Assembly (NCBI RefSeq): GCF_003233845.1
Contig: NZ_QKRB01000028.1
Coordinates: 124,001 to 188,000 of the forward strand
DNA length: 64,000 nt
Origin: Paenibacillus sambharensis
GTDB taxonomy: Bacteria; Bacillota; Bacilli; Paenibacillales; Paenibacillaceae
Direction of reading: 5' to 3'
Position numbers and translations under genes: made by a program. Positions 32,632 to 41,404 of the stretch are shown here, one piece after another; the stretch's first letter is position 1; each line of letters begins with the position of its first letter. The notes below the pieces were generated by a model. That model worked only from the letters and a program-made list of their open reading frames with translations, did not search any database and was not told the DNA's origin.

Positions 32632-34446
32632 ATGAGCCGTAAAGTGCCGCTGCTGATCCAGTTAATTGTCCTGTTCTCGGTTATATTGCTCTTCATTCTG
32701 GCTGCGACAAGCTATGTAGGCTACCGCTATTCAGCCCAGATTATTTTGAATAAAACCTCACAGTATCTGCAGGAGTCTGTCGCACAGCTGAGGGGGAAGA
32801 TTGATGTCAAACTGCTGGAATATGATAAGCTGCTGCAGCTGCTGATGTTCTCGGAGGACGTTCAGGAGCATCTGACAAGAGTAGAGGAGAACCAGCGGCC
32901 GCTGTTGAGCGTTTATGAGGTCGAGCGGCACTTCTCCAGAATCGGACGCTATCTTGAAAATGATGTTGTCATCCTGCTTAATGATCTGGCTGACAACCAT
33001 TATAGTTCCACAACAACCCAGTCGCTGCCTTGGCGGGGAGAGGCGGAACTGGCTGTTAACCTTCCCTGGTATGAGCGAATAGCTGCAGGTGAAGGCAAAA
33101 TGGTCTGGGTGTCCAGCCTGGTCTGGAGGAATGGGCTGACGCCCGCTGTCGTAGGAGCGAGACAGGTAAATAACCGCGAAACGTTAGAGAAGCTCGGCAA
33201 TCTGTACGCGGCCTTCCCCGTTGCAGGCCTTGAACGGATCATTGGCCAGGTCAATCTCGGGCAGACAGGCAGCATACTCATTATTGACCCTGAAGGCAGG
33301 GTGGTATATTCCAGCCGGGAGGGAATACGTGCCGGAAGTCCTGCTGGCGGCCAGCTGCTTATGTCGCTGGAGCAGCATGCCGGTGAAATGTTTACCTGGA
33401 AGGAGGATGACACGCTTTCCTATGTGTCCTCATCCAAGTCGGAATACAGCGGATGGACTGTGGCTGCATTCGTTCCGGCGGATGATTTGTTTGCCGATTT
33501 AATGAAAGTTGGCCGCTCCACCATCGTTATCGGGATAGCAGGTGTTCTCATTGCCATTCTGTTCATTTCCTTCTTCTCCTGGACGTTCTCAAGCCCAATC
33601 CGGCTGCTCGCCCACAAGCTGCAGCGGCTGGATAAAGGTCTTCTGACGCCAGCGAAGACAAGGTTCAGCAACAAGGAAGTACATGTTCTGTATGAGAGCT
33701 ATAACAAGATGCTCCGCGACCTGAATGAAACGGTGAGGGACCTGTCTGCCAAACAGATCAGCGAAAAGCAGGCCCAGCTGATTGCGATGAAGGCCCAATT
33801 CCGGCCGCACTTCCTGTATAACTCGCTGAACACGATCTATTGGACACTGGTTAACGAAGGACAGGATAAGGTAGCCCGTATGGTTCTAACCTTAAGCGAC
33901 CTGCTGCGGTATAGTATTCAGCCCGGGTCGGAGCTAGTGACGGTTGAGCAGGACCTTAAGCAGCTGGAACGTTATCTTGATCTCGCACAAGCAAGGTTCG
34001 GTGACAAGCTTCATACAGAGATAGAAGTGGAGGATACAGTCCTGCCGAGTAAGATGATGAAGATGCTGCTCCAGCCGCTCGTCGAAAATGCGCTTACCCA
34101 TGGTCTTGAACGGGTCAAGGGCCGGCCTTGGCGTATTCGCATCTCGCTGGGGAGACAGCAGGACCGGCTTCATATAGTTGTGGAGGACAACGGGATCGGC
34201 ATGTCGGATGACAGCATAAGCAAGGTACTCGCTGGCATACCGGCAGCTGATGTAACCGAGACGCTGAATACGGGAATCGGACTAACCAACCTGAATCAGC
34301 GGATTGGTCTTATTTACGGAAGGGAGCATGGCGTTCATCTGTCTCGCAGCGATCTTGGGGGTCTCAAGGTAACGATAGATATTCCACTGCTCATGACGGA
34401 TACAGAAGTAACGCCCGAATCGGATGACGAAGGGAGAATCTCATGA
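32632..34446 (+). CDS. Sensor histidine kinase (YesM-like)
   Basis: Protein of 604 residues. The first membrane helix is at about residues 6-28, with an extracellular Cache-like sensor at about 30-290. The second helix is at about 296-318, then HAMP and a His_kinase domain with KAQFRPHFLYNSLNTIYW (phosphorylated His393). The HATPase_c domain has LLQPLVENALTHGLE, DNGIGMSDD and GIGLTNLNQRIG. Kinases of this kind control sugar-ABC genes through YesN-like regulators. ATG 32632 is chosen because GGAGGGGAAGACATC precedes it. Its stop overlaps the next ATG by four bases, so it is the first gene of a coupled set. Confidence 0.93.
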   Translation: MSRKVPLLIQLIVLFSVILLFILAATSYVGYRYSAQIILNKTSQYLQESVAQLRGKIDVKLLEYDKLLQLLMFSEDVQEHLTRVEENQRPLLSVYEVERHFSRIGRYLENDVVILLNDLADNHYSSTTTQSLPWRGEAELAVNLPWYERIAAGEGKMVWVSSLVWRNGLTPAVVGARQVNNRETLEKLGNLYAAFPVAGLERIIGQVNLGQTGSILIIDPEGRVVYSSREGIRAGSPAGGQLLMSLEQHAGEMFTWKEDDTLSYVSSSKSEYSGWTVAAFVPADDLFADLMKVGRSTIVIGIAGVLIAILFISFFSWTFSSPIRLLAHKLQRLDKGLLTPAKTRFSNKEVHVLYESYNKMLRDLNETVRDLSAKQISEKQAQLIAMKAQFRPHFLYNSLNTIYWTLVNEGQDKVARMVLTLSDLLRYSIQPGSELVTVEQDLKQLERYLDLAQARFGDKLHTEIEVEDTVLPSKMMKMLLQPLVENALTHGLERVKGRPWRIRISLGRQQDRLHIVVEDNGIGMSDDSISKVLAGIPAADVTETLNTGIGLTNLNQRIGLIYGREHGVHLSRSDLGGLKVTIDIPLLMTDTEVTPESDDEGRIS

Positions 34447-35741
34447 TGAACAGACTGTGCCGATTAATCCCTGTATTGGTTATCATAATGCTAATGCCAT
34501 TAGCCTGCAGCCCGTCACCGCCTGATGTGGAAGTTCAGAACGGTCCGAAGACTCGAGAGCCGGCTGAACTTACCCTGTGGCTTTGGCCGGGCACCGGCCT
34601 GGAAGAATTGATCGGGCAGTATGACCGGCAGCATGATGAGATTCAGATCAATGTTGTTACTGCGCAGTACGAGCATGTTCATGAGAACCTGCTTAACGCC
34701 TTCGCTGCGGGGTATGGCGCGCCCGATATAAGCCTGGTAGAAATCAGCTTCCTGGAAACTTTCAAAGCTTTCCCCGGACAGTTCTACAATCTGGCGGACT
34801 ATGGAGCGGAAGAACGGCAGCCGCTATTCCTAGACTGGAAGTGGAACCAGGCTGTTGACGGCGGCGGATCCATGGTTTACGGCCTGCCTACTGATACCGG
34901 TCCTATGGTAATGGCTTACCGGCCGGATCTGTTCGCGGCTGCCGGATTACCGGCGGACCGCTGGGAAGTGAGTGCCATGATGACCTCCTGGAACGATTTC
35001 CTGAAGGCGGGTCAGCAGATTCGGGATCGCACAGGCACAGCTATGGTTGATACCATTAACATGCTTTACCGGTTCCGGCTCGCTCAGGAGCCCGAGCAGT
35101 ATTATGACCGGGATACCGGCGGACTGATCGTCAAGCAGAGCGAGGCTGTGAAGGGCGCCTGGAGTTTGGCAATGAAGGCGAATGAATTGAATTTGTCCGC
35201 TGATGCGCCGACCTGGAGTATACGCTGGGGTGAAGGCATTGAGAAAGGGGATTTTGCCGTCATATTTGCTGCAGCCTGGCTGCTGGATCATATCAAGCAG
35301 ACCGCTCCGGGCGCCGCTGGCAAATGGGATGTCGCATTTGTTCCAGAAGGAGCGGGAAACTGGGGCGGGTCGTTCCTGACCCTGCCGAAGCAGGGCAAAC
35401 ACCCTGAAGAAGCCTATAAGCTTATCACTTGGCTAACCGCACCTGAACAGCAGCTGCGGATGTTCAACCGGAACAACAACTTTCCGTCCACACCGGGTAT
35501 CTATCATACAGAGAGCATTCAGAACAAGCGTGATCCTTATTTCAATAATGCCCCATTGGGGAAAATCTTTGCCGAGGCGGCGGCCGAGGTCCCGATGGTC
35601 TATGAAGGACCCAGGCAGCATCAGATTACTACCATTATGGAGAACGCCATATTCAAGGTGGAGCGGGGAGAAGCCGAACCAGCGCAGGCTTGGCAGGAAG
35701 CGATGGATCTGATAGACCGGACGGTCAAGACCAGGAGGTGA
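34443..35741 (+). CDS. Substrate-binding-protein-like lipoprotein in the two-component operon
   Basis: Protein of 432 residues with a lipoprotein signal (LIPVLVIIMLMPLACSPS, lipidated Cys near residue 21) and the extracellular solute-binding family-1 fold. It is a paralogue of the transporter's own binding protein at 37125: shared blocks include LWLWPGTGLEELIGQY, GAPDISLVEISFLE, YGLPTDTGPMVMAYRPDLF, GNWGGSFLTLPKQGKHPEEAYKL and NNFPSTPGIY. It is coupled to the kinase gene and separated by 6 bp from the regulator gene. I infer that it may deliver the ligand signal to the kinase or act as a second binding protein for the permeases. Confidence 0.9.
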   Translation: MMNRLCRLIPVLVIIMLMPLACSPSPPDVEVQNGPKTREPAELTLWLWPGTGLEELIGQYDRQHDEIQINVVTAQYEHVHENLLNAFAAGYGAPDISLVEISFLETFKAFPGQFYNLADYGAEERQPLFLDWKWNQAVDGGGSMVYGLPTDTGPMVMAYRPDLFAAAGLPADRWEVSAMMTSWNDFLKAGQQIRDRTGTAMVDTINMLYRFRLAQEPEQYYDRDTGGLIVKQSEAVKGAWSLAMKANELNLSADAPTWSIRWGEGIEKGDFAVIFAAAWLLDHIKQTAPGAAGKWDVAFVPEGAGNWGGSFLTLPKQGKHPEEAYKLITWLTAPEQQLRMFNRNNNFPSTPGIYHTESIQNKRDPYFNNAPLGKIFAEAAAEVPMVYEGPRQHQITTIMENAIFKVERGEAEPAQAWQEAMDLIDRTVKTRR

Positions 35742-35747
35742 GCAGCT

Positions 35748-36923
35748 GTGAATATACTTCTTGTTGATGATGAACCGATCGTTCGGAGCTCAATGGCACG
35801 AATGATCTCCGGTATAGCGGACCATTACCGGCTGCACGAAGCTGAGGATGGGGAGGACGCCATTGAAATGCTGGATAGCCAGGCGTTTGATCTGGTAATT
35901 ACGGATATACAGATGCCGGCCGTTGACGGTCTGGAGCTGGCCGGGCATATTCGCGGGCACTACCCTGATACTGCAATTGTCATGTTAACCGGCCATGCGG
36001 AATTCGATTATGCAAGGCGAGCTTTGGCATATGGTGTGAAGGACTACCTATTGAAACCGGTAGCTGTTGATGTTGTGAAGGGTATCATCGCTCAGGTAGA
36101 AGAGAGATTATCCAATAAACGCAAGCAAGCAGAAATTACCCAGCTGCGCACCCGGGATTTATTCGAGAAGAAGGTGACGGACCTGCTCTATGAGATGCCC
36201 CTGCCTTATTATGATGAATCCCTGTTCCCTGATTTCAGGGAGCTGGGCGTGATGTGTCTGACATCATCAGATCCCGGCTTCCGGACAAGGAATATCCGGT
36301 TTTCCATTAAGAACATGCTGAGTGATCTGCTGGCCGAATACGGCACATCGGTAACCGTCATTGAGGAAACACATCTGACCTGTATTCTGTTCCTGAATAA
36401 CGAGCGGGAAGCAGACTGGGAAGGAATTCTAGAGAATGCGCAGGAGACGATCAGCGGAATGCTGCGCTTGAAGCTGACGATCAGGCTGGGCGGCACAGCC
36501 CGTGAGCTGTCTGCCGTTAGTGAGCTGTATCAGAAGGCGCTAAGGCAGATCGGAGTCCTTGAACAAGGACCGGAGAAGAACGAGCCGGAAGCGAAGCTGC
36601 ACCGCATTATTAGAATGGCCAAGGAGACGATCGACAAGGAATATGCCTCCGAGCTGACGCTAACTGCTTTGTCGGAGAAGCTGTTTGTCCATCCGAACTA
36701 TCTGTCATCCCTGTTTAAAGCAGAGACGGGCCAGACGTTCAGCCAATATGTAACCCGCACTCGGATGCAGCATGCCCGGCGGCTGCTGAGAGAGACGAAT
36801 TTGAAGATTTATCAGATCAGCAGCGAGGTCGGCTACAGTGATCAGGTTCACTTCAGCCGCGTCTTCAAGTCACTCGAAGGCATGAACCCGTATGAATACC
36901 GTGAGAAGCATGCGCGTACCTGA
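35748..36923 (+). CDS. Response regulator, REC plus AraC helix-turn-helix (YesN-like)
   Basis: Protein of 391 residues. The N-terminal receiver domain shows the acidic pocket LLVDDEP, phospho-acceptor Asp53 in VITDIQMPAVDGLE, and Lys in KDYLLKPVAVD. A middle region of about 150 residues is followed by an AraC double helix-turn-helix (LTALSEKLFVHPNYLSSLFKAETGQ and IYQISSEVGYSDQVHFSRVFKSLEGMNPYEYR). GTG start at 35748 follows AGGAGGTGAGCAGCT. It presumably activates the downstream binding protein and permease genes when phosphorylated by the kinase at 32632. Confidence 0.95.
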   Translation: MNILLVDDEPIVRSSMARMISGIADHYRLHEAEDGEDAIEMLDSQAFDLVITDIQMPAVDGLELAGHIRGHYPDTAIVMLTGHAEFDYARRALAYGVKDYLLKPVAVDVVKGIIAQVEERLSNKRKQAEITQLRTRDLFEKKVTDLLYEMPLPYYDESLFPDFRELGVMCLTSSDPGFRTRNIRFSIKNMLSDLLAEYGTSVTVIEETHLTCILFLNNEREADWEGILENAQETISGMLRLKLTIRLGGTARELSAVSELYQKALRQIGVLEQGPEKNEPEAKLHRIIRMAKETIDKEYASELTLTALSEKLFVHPNYLSSLFKAETGQTFSQYVTRTRMQHARRLLRETNLKIYQISSEVGYSDQVHFSRVFKSLEGMNPYEYREKHART

Positions 36924-36954
36924 ACCGCCTGGGAGAACTTAATAATGAGGCCGG

Positions 36955-36984
36955 ACCGGAGGTAACCCTCCGGTTATTTCTTTT
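36955..36984 (+). terminator. Terminator after the response regulator gene
   Basis: Stem ACCGGAGG (36955-36962) with CCTCCGGT (36967-36974), followed by TATTTCTTTT. Confidence 0.7.
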
Positions 36985-37030
36985 GGGTGTAAGATTCTCA
37001 GGTGAACATCTTAAAAAACATCAGCAAATA

Positions 37031-37044
37031 TGAAAGCGCTCACA
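37031..37044 (+). promoter_or_regulatory. Perfect cre (CcpA) site ahead of the sugar-binding protein gene
   Basis: TGAAAGCGCTCACA matches the cre consensus TGWAANCGNTNWCA at all 14 positions, 81 bp ahead of the start codon. It implies carbon-catabolite control of the transporter. Confidence 0.75.
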
Positions 37045-37124
37045 TACCTTTAATGGTTCCGCTGAAGTACAATTTAATCAGGACGAAACAGAAGTCCACT
37101 TACACCATAGGGGGATGAAACACA

Positions 37125-38429
37125 ATGAAGAAACTCGGAATAATGCTGATGAGTTTTGTGCTTGTTTTTTCCTTGGCGGCATGCGGCGGCAGCTCCGGCG
37201 GCAGCACTCCTGCTAATAATGCAGGAGGCGAAGCATCGGGAAGCGGCGGTCAGAAGCAGGTAACACTGAATATGTGGCTGTTCACGGGTACCGGACTCGA
37301 ACCTTTAGTCGATCAGTATATGAAGGAAAACCCTCATGTGAAAGTAAATATTCAAGCGCAAGAATATGCGGATCATCATAACGGCCTCGTTACAGCACTT
37401 GCAGCAGGCAGCGGCGCACCAGACATTTCCCTGGTGGAGATTGGCTATCTGGATCGCTTCAAGGCAGAAGAGAACAACTTCCACAACCTTGCGGACCTCG
37501 GCGCAAATGACATTATGGGCAACTACCTGGACTGGAAGGTTGTTCAGGCATCCAGCCAGGACGGCAGCTTCATCTTCGGCCTTCCGACTGACGTAGGCCC
37601 GATGGCTATGATGTACCGGACCGACATCTTCGAGCAGGCTGGCCTGCCGACTGACCCTGCAGCATTGCAGGAGAAGATCAAGAGCTGGGAAGATTTCATT
37701 ACCGTAGGCAAAACGATCAAGGCAGAAACAGGTAAGCCAATGGTCGACAGCATCCTGTCCGTATTCGATGTTGTGAAGGGCCAGAAGAATGAGCACTATT
37801 TCGACAGCAAGGGCGAGCTGATCGCGGGAACAAATCCGGAGATGAAGAAAGCCTATGACTTTGCCGTTCGTGTAGCCAAAGAAGGGCTCTCAGCGAACAT
37901 TGCACAGTGGACACCAGAGTGGGGTGCAGGCATGAACAATGGCGACTTCGCTGTAATGCTTTCGCCAGCCTGGATGATGGGCTTCATGAAAGGCAATGCA
38001 CCGGACTCGGCTGGCAAGTGGAATGTCATTCAAATGCCTGAGGGCTCTGGCAACTGGGGCGGTTCCTTCCTGACGCTTCCAAAGCAGGGCAAGAACACAG
38101 AAGAAGCCTACAAGCTGATTTCCTGGCTGCTGTCTCCGGAGATGCAGCTTGAGAACTTCAAGGCAAACGGCAACTTCCCTTCAACGCCTTCCATTTATGA
38201 CAGCGAAGCCATCCAGACATTCAGCGATCCATTCTTCAGTGATGCACCGGTAGGCAAGATCTATGCCGAAGCCGCACAGAAGGTAGTGCCAGTCTACTAT
38301 GGACCGAGCTATGTGATTGCGAATACGCCGATCACGAATGCGCTGGGCGAAGTACAGAACAATAATGCGGATCCGGAAGCCATGTGGAAGGATGCCATTA
38401 CTCAAATTGAACGTGAACTGAGAAGATAA
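37125..38429 (+). CDS. Sugar ABC transporter substrate-binding lipoprotein
   Basis: Protein of 434 residues with lipobox LAACGGSSGG (Cys near residue 22), a Ser/Gly linker and the family-1 extracellular solute-binding domain. It should capture an oligosaccharide outside the cell and hand it to the two permeases downstream. It is the close paralogue of the lipoprotein at 34443. AGGGGGATGAAACACA precedes the ATG. The gene has its own cre-controlled promoter region and ends before a strong hairpin that may raise its expression over the permeases. No ATPase gene is in the cluster; a shared MsmX-type ATPase elsewhere is likely. Confidence 0.94.
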   Translation: MKKLGIMLMSFVLVFSLAACGGSSGGSTPANNAGGEASGSGGQKQVTLNMWLFTGTGLEPLVDQYMKENPHVKVNIQAQEYADHHNGLVTALAAGSGAPDISLVEIGYLDRFKAEENNFHNLADLGANDIMGNYLDWKVVQASSQDGSFIFGLPTDVGPMAMMYRTDIFEQAGLPTDPAALQEKIKSWEDFITVGKTIKAETGKPMVDSILSVFDVVKGQKNEHYFDSKGELIAGTNPEMKKAYDFAVRVAKEGLSANIAQWTPEWGAGMNNGDFAVMLSPAWMMGFMKGNAPDSAGKWNVIQMPEGSGNWGGSFLTLPKQGKNTEEAYKLISWLLSPEMQLENFKANGNFPSTPSIYDSEAIQTFSDPFFSDAPVGKIYAEAAQKVVPVYYGPSYVIANTPITNALGEVQNNNADPEAMWKDAITQIERELRR

Positions 38430-38441
38430 CAGGGAATCATG

Positions 38442-38470
38442 ACGCCGGCCGACAGCGAGTCGGCCGGCGT
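38442..38470 (+). promoter_or_regulatory. Stable intergenic hairpin between binding protein and permease genes
   Basis: Perfect 12-bp GC-rich stem (38442-38453 with 38459-38470) with a five-base loop and no T run. Typical of stabilising or partial-termination structures that give the binding protein excess mRNA over permeases. Confidence 0.7.
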
Positions 38471-38496
38471 AAATGATTCACGAGGGAGGCGCCAAG

Positions 38497-39432
38497 ATGC
38501 AACCGAGAATAGGCACACACACGAAGAAAACCCGCAAGCTTCGCAACTCACAGTCCTTTAAGGACCATGTGTCAGGTTACTTGTATATAGCCCCTTTCTT
38601 TATTCTGTTTGGCATATTTACACTGTTTCCGATCCTCTGGTCTGCCCAGATTTCCTTCTATTCCTGGAACATCCTGGGGAGCAAAGAGTTTATCGGCTTT
38701 CAAAATTTCATCTGGCTTCTGACAGACGACCCTAGATTCTGGAAGGCAGTCGGCAATACGTTTACATTATGGATTATTAGTACGATTCCCCAGCTGTTCT
38801 TCGCACTTGTCCTGGCAACTGTACTTAATCAAAGCATGCTGAAGGGAAAAGCTCTTTTCCGGACCGCTGCACTTATTCCGAACGTTACCTCGCTGGTAGC
38901 GGTGGCTGTTATTTTTGGCAGCATATTTGGCACTCATTACGGTATTCTTAACTGGCTGCTCAGCCAGCTTGGATTCGACAAATTTAACTGGCTGGCTTCC
39001 TACTGGGGCGCTCAGTTCGCTGTTGCGCTAATGGTCACTTGGAGATGGCTCGGCTACAACGCGATTATTTATTTGGCGGCTCTGCAGAGCATCCCGAGTG
39101 ATATATATGAGGCGGCCAGAATTGATGGCGCTTCCAGAGTCCAGCAGTTTTTCAATATTACGATCCCAATGATGCGTCCGATTATCCTGTTTACGGTAAT
39201 CGTATCCACGGTTGGCGGCATGCAGCTGTTCGTTGAACCGATGATATTCGCCGGAGACCAGGGGGGGTCGAAGGGACAGGTGCTCACCATGGTGCTGTAT
39301 CTGTATACGACCGCCTTTACCAACAACCAATTCGGTTATGCTTCCGCAATAGCCTGGTTGATGTTCCTGATCATCGTAGCGTTCTCAGTATTTAATTTCT
39401 ACCTGACGCGCAAAATCAATTCGGCGGACTAG
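38497..39432 (+). CDS. Sugar ABC transporter permease (MalF/UgpA-like)
   Basis: Protein of 311 residues with six membrane helices and the EAA loop IYEAARIDGASRVQQFFNITIPMMRP, which docks the ATPase. GGGAGGCGCCAAG places the start at ATG 38497. It is the first of two permeases forming the heterodimeric channel for the binding protein at 37125. The next permease gene begins 13 bp after its stop. Confidence 0.94.
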   Translation: MQPRIGTHTKKTRKLRNSQSFKDHVSGYLYIAPFFILFGIFTLFPILWSAQISFYSWNILGSKEFIGFQNFIWLLTDDPRFWKAVGNTFTLWIISTIPQLFFALVLATVLNQSMLKGKALFRTAALIPNVTSLVAVAVIFGSIFGTHYGILNWLLSQLGFDKFNWLASYWGAQFAVALMVTWRWLGYNAIIYLAALQSIPSDIYEAARIDGASRVQQFFNITIPMMRPIILFTVIVSTVGGMQLFVEPMIFAGDQGGSKGQVLTMVLYLYTTAFTNNQFGYASAIAWLMFLIIVAFSVFNFYLTRKINSAD

Positions 39433-39445
39433 GAGGGGATACAGG

Positions 39446-40276
39446 ATGAATAAACCGATCGGCAAAATCATATCATACAGCTTCCTAACCCTGATGCTGG
39501 TATTCTCGATCTTCCCGTTCTACTGGATGTTCGTAATCGCTTCCCGGACGACTGCCGACACCAACAAGTTTCCGCCGGCCTTCACCCCGGGCAGTCAGTT
39601 CATGAGCAATATCGACAAGATGTTTAATGAGTACAACATTCAATTCTTCCGGGCCCTTGGCAATACGGCACTGCTGGCTACAACGCTGACACTCAGCGCC
39701 TTGTTCTTCTGCTCGCTGGCTGCATTCGCATTCTCCAGACTGAGCTTTAAAGGCAGATCGTTCCTGTTCATCTTCCTGCTCATGACGATGATGATTCCGG
39801 GGCAGCTCGGCATTGTGCCGCTGTATATTATTATGACTAAATTCGGCTGGATTAATGATCTGCGGGCCGTACTGCTTCCCGGTCTCGTCAGTGTATTCGG
39901 TGTATTCTGGCTAAAGCAGTATATGGACAGTGCGGTTCACCGCGAGCTGATCGAATCAGCGAGAATGGACGGCTGCACCAACTTCCAGACCTATTACAAG
40001 ATTGTGGTTCCGATTGTGAAACCAGCTATGGCTACTCTGGCTATTCTGACCTTCATGAATGTGTGGAATGACTTTCTGTGGCCGTCGATCGTCCTGAAGG
40101 ACCCTTCGGTACAGACCATCCAAATTGCGATCCGCAACCTGAACAAGGTGTATTACAAGGACAATGCGGTGATTATGACCGGAACCTTCCTTGCGACAAT
40201 TCCTCTGCTCGTAATGGTCTCGATCTTCATGCGGCAGTTTGTAGCGGGGATTACGCAGGGCGCTCTGAAGGGATAA
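39446..40276 (+). CDS. Sugar ABC transporter permease (MalG/UgpE-like)
   Basis: Protein of 276 residues with six membrane helices. The opening (SFLTLMLVFSIFPFYWMFVIASRT) and the EAA loop ELIESARMDGCTNFQTYYKIVVPIVKPA are typical of the MalG side of carbohydrate importers. AGGAGGGGATACAGG precedes the ATG. It ends the operon; a hairpin follows. Confidence 0.94.
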   Translation: MNKPIGKIISYSFLTLMLVFSIFPFYWMFVIASRTTADTNKFPPAFTPGSQFMSNIDKMFNEYNIQFFRALGNTALLATTLTLSALFFCSLAAFAFSRLSFKGRSFLFIFLLMTMMIPGQLGIVPLYIIMTKFGWINDLRAVLLPGLVSVFGVFWLKQYMDSAVHRELIESARMDGCTNFQTYYKIVVPIVKPAMATLAILTFMNVWNDFLWPSIVLKDPSVQTIQIAIRNLNKVYYKDNAVIMTGTFLATIPLLVMVSIFMRQFVAGITQGALKG

Positions 40277-40324
40277 TGGTCTGAGAGTTAGCACACAAAA
40301 AGGCAGCTTTTTGTATAGAACGTT

Positions 40325-40358
40325 CAAACAAACCAACCGGTTCCGGCTGGTTTGTTTG
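40325..40358 (+). terminator. Hairpin after the sugar permease operon
   Basis: 16-bp stem with one mismatch (40325-40340 with 40343-40358), rich in AAACAAACC/GGTTTGTTT; only a weak T tail. Confidence 0.55.
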
Positions 40359-40418
40359 GCTTGAATACGGAGCTCCATGCAGCTTAAAGTAATTTTTACA
40401 AAAAAAGAGAGATTTATA

Positions 40419-40447
40419 TTGACGCTGTAGGACACAGCGGATATAAT
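40419..40447 (+). promoter_or_regulatory. Sigma-A promoter of the metallophore operon
   Basis: TTGACG (40419-40424), 17-bp spacer, perfect TATAAT (40442-40447). Transcription should start near 40454, just ahead of the Zur-box-like site. Confidence 0.8.
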
Positions 40448-40461
40448 CTTGTTGAAAATGA

Positions 40462-40482
40462 TAATCGTAATCTTTACATTCT
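40462..40482 (+). promoter_or_regulatory. Zur-box-like operator (overlapping Fur-like sequence)
   Basis: The sequence around AATCGTAATCTTTACATT matches the Bacilli Zur consensus (AAATCGTAATNATTACGATTT): the left half is perfect over nine bases, the right half is partial. Just upstream, GAAAATGATAATCG resembles a Fur half site. It lies 8-28 bp after the predicted transcription start, where a bound repressor would block the operon. Zinc-dependent repression is the expected regulation, as for the S. aureus cnt operon. Confidence 0.65.
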
Positions 40483-40538
40483 TTACTCAACAGGGCAAGC
40501 GACTCTAATTTAAAAATTTGTTCTAGAGGGATGTTGAG

Positions 40539-41372
40539 ATGGCACAGGTAATCGATTTTATTAAATGCAGTCCGACCCAGAATATGACCATCCTAGTTCG
40601 GACCGATCATCCGGCTGAGGATTACACGCGGATCGCTACTCGAATCATGTCCTATGACAGTGTGTATGCGGAACAGGTCGGATTTATTGGCAAACCGGCG
40701 AATAAGGAGGCAGCAGCACACCTGCAGATGGCTGGAGGCGAGTTTTGCGGGAACGCTTGTATGGCACTGGCCGCCCTGATCGCATCCGAACAGGCAGTGG
40801 AGCAGCAAAGATGGACGGAAATTGTGTTGGAGACGTCGGGGACCGATTATCTGGTCAAGTGTCTGGTGAAGAAGAATGCCGAGCTCTACGACTGTCAGGT
40901 CTCGATGCCGGTTCCGAGGCAGATTGAACTGCGGTCCATCCATTACGATGGCACCGAGCTGGAGATTATCATTGTCAGGTATCAGGAATGTATTCATATT
41001 GTCATGGAGGAAGAGCGTTTCAACGAGCTTGAGAGGACAAGGGCGCAATCACTGGCTAAGCTGCTTGGCGTGACGCTGGGAGCGAGCTTGATAGGCATTC
41101 TGCTGTACAATCCGGCTTCGGAGGAAATGGCTCCGCTTATCTACGTTCCATCTCTCGACAGCATGGTATGGGAGAGGGGGTGCGGATCAGGTACAGCCTC
41201 TATCGGAGCCTACTTGGCATGGAAGAGCGGCGGGGCTATCGCGGCTCATATCAAGCAGCCCGGCGGGACGATCCAAGTAAAAGCTGATTATCACCAGGGT
41301 TATATCGTAAATATTACAATCCAAGGAGCTGTCGCAATCGTAGCTGAAGGCAAGGCTTTCCTGCATAACTAG
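40539..41372 (+). CDS. cntK: CntK-like histidine racemase (DAP-epimerase family)
   Basis: Protein of 277 residues of the diaminopimelate-epimerase fold, acting without cofactor by two cysteines: Cys70 in GGEFCGNACMALA and Cys215 in WERGCGSGTAS. In the staphylopine pathway CntK converts L-histidine to D-histidine, the first building block. The divergence from true DapF and the position at the head of a cnt-ordered operon support this assignment over lysine biosynthesis. ATG follows AGAGGGATGTTGAG. Its own promoter and Zur-box-like site lie upstream. Confidence 0.88.
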   Translation: MAQVIDFIKCSPTQNMTILVRTDHPAEDYTRIATRIMSYDSVYAEQVGFIGKPANKEAAAHLQMAGGEFCGNACMALAALIASEQAVEQQRWTEIVLETSGTDYLVKCLVKKNAELYDCQVSMPVPRQIELRSIHYDGTELEIIIVRYQECIHIVMEEERFNELERTRAQSLAKLLGVTLGASLIGILLYNPASEEMAPLIYVPSLDSMVWERGCGSGTASIGAYLAWKSGGAIAAHIKQPGGTIQVKADYHQGYIVNITIQGAVAIVAEGKAFLHN

Positions 41373-41404
41373 TCCACCAACCAATCGGATCGGGGTGATC
41401 ACAA

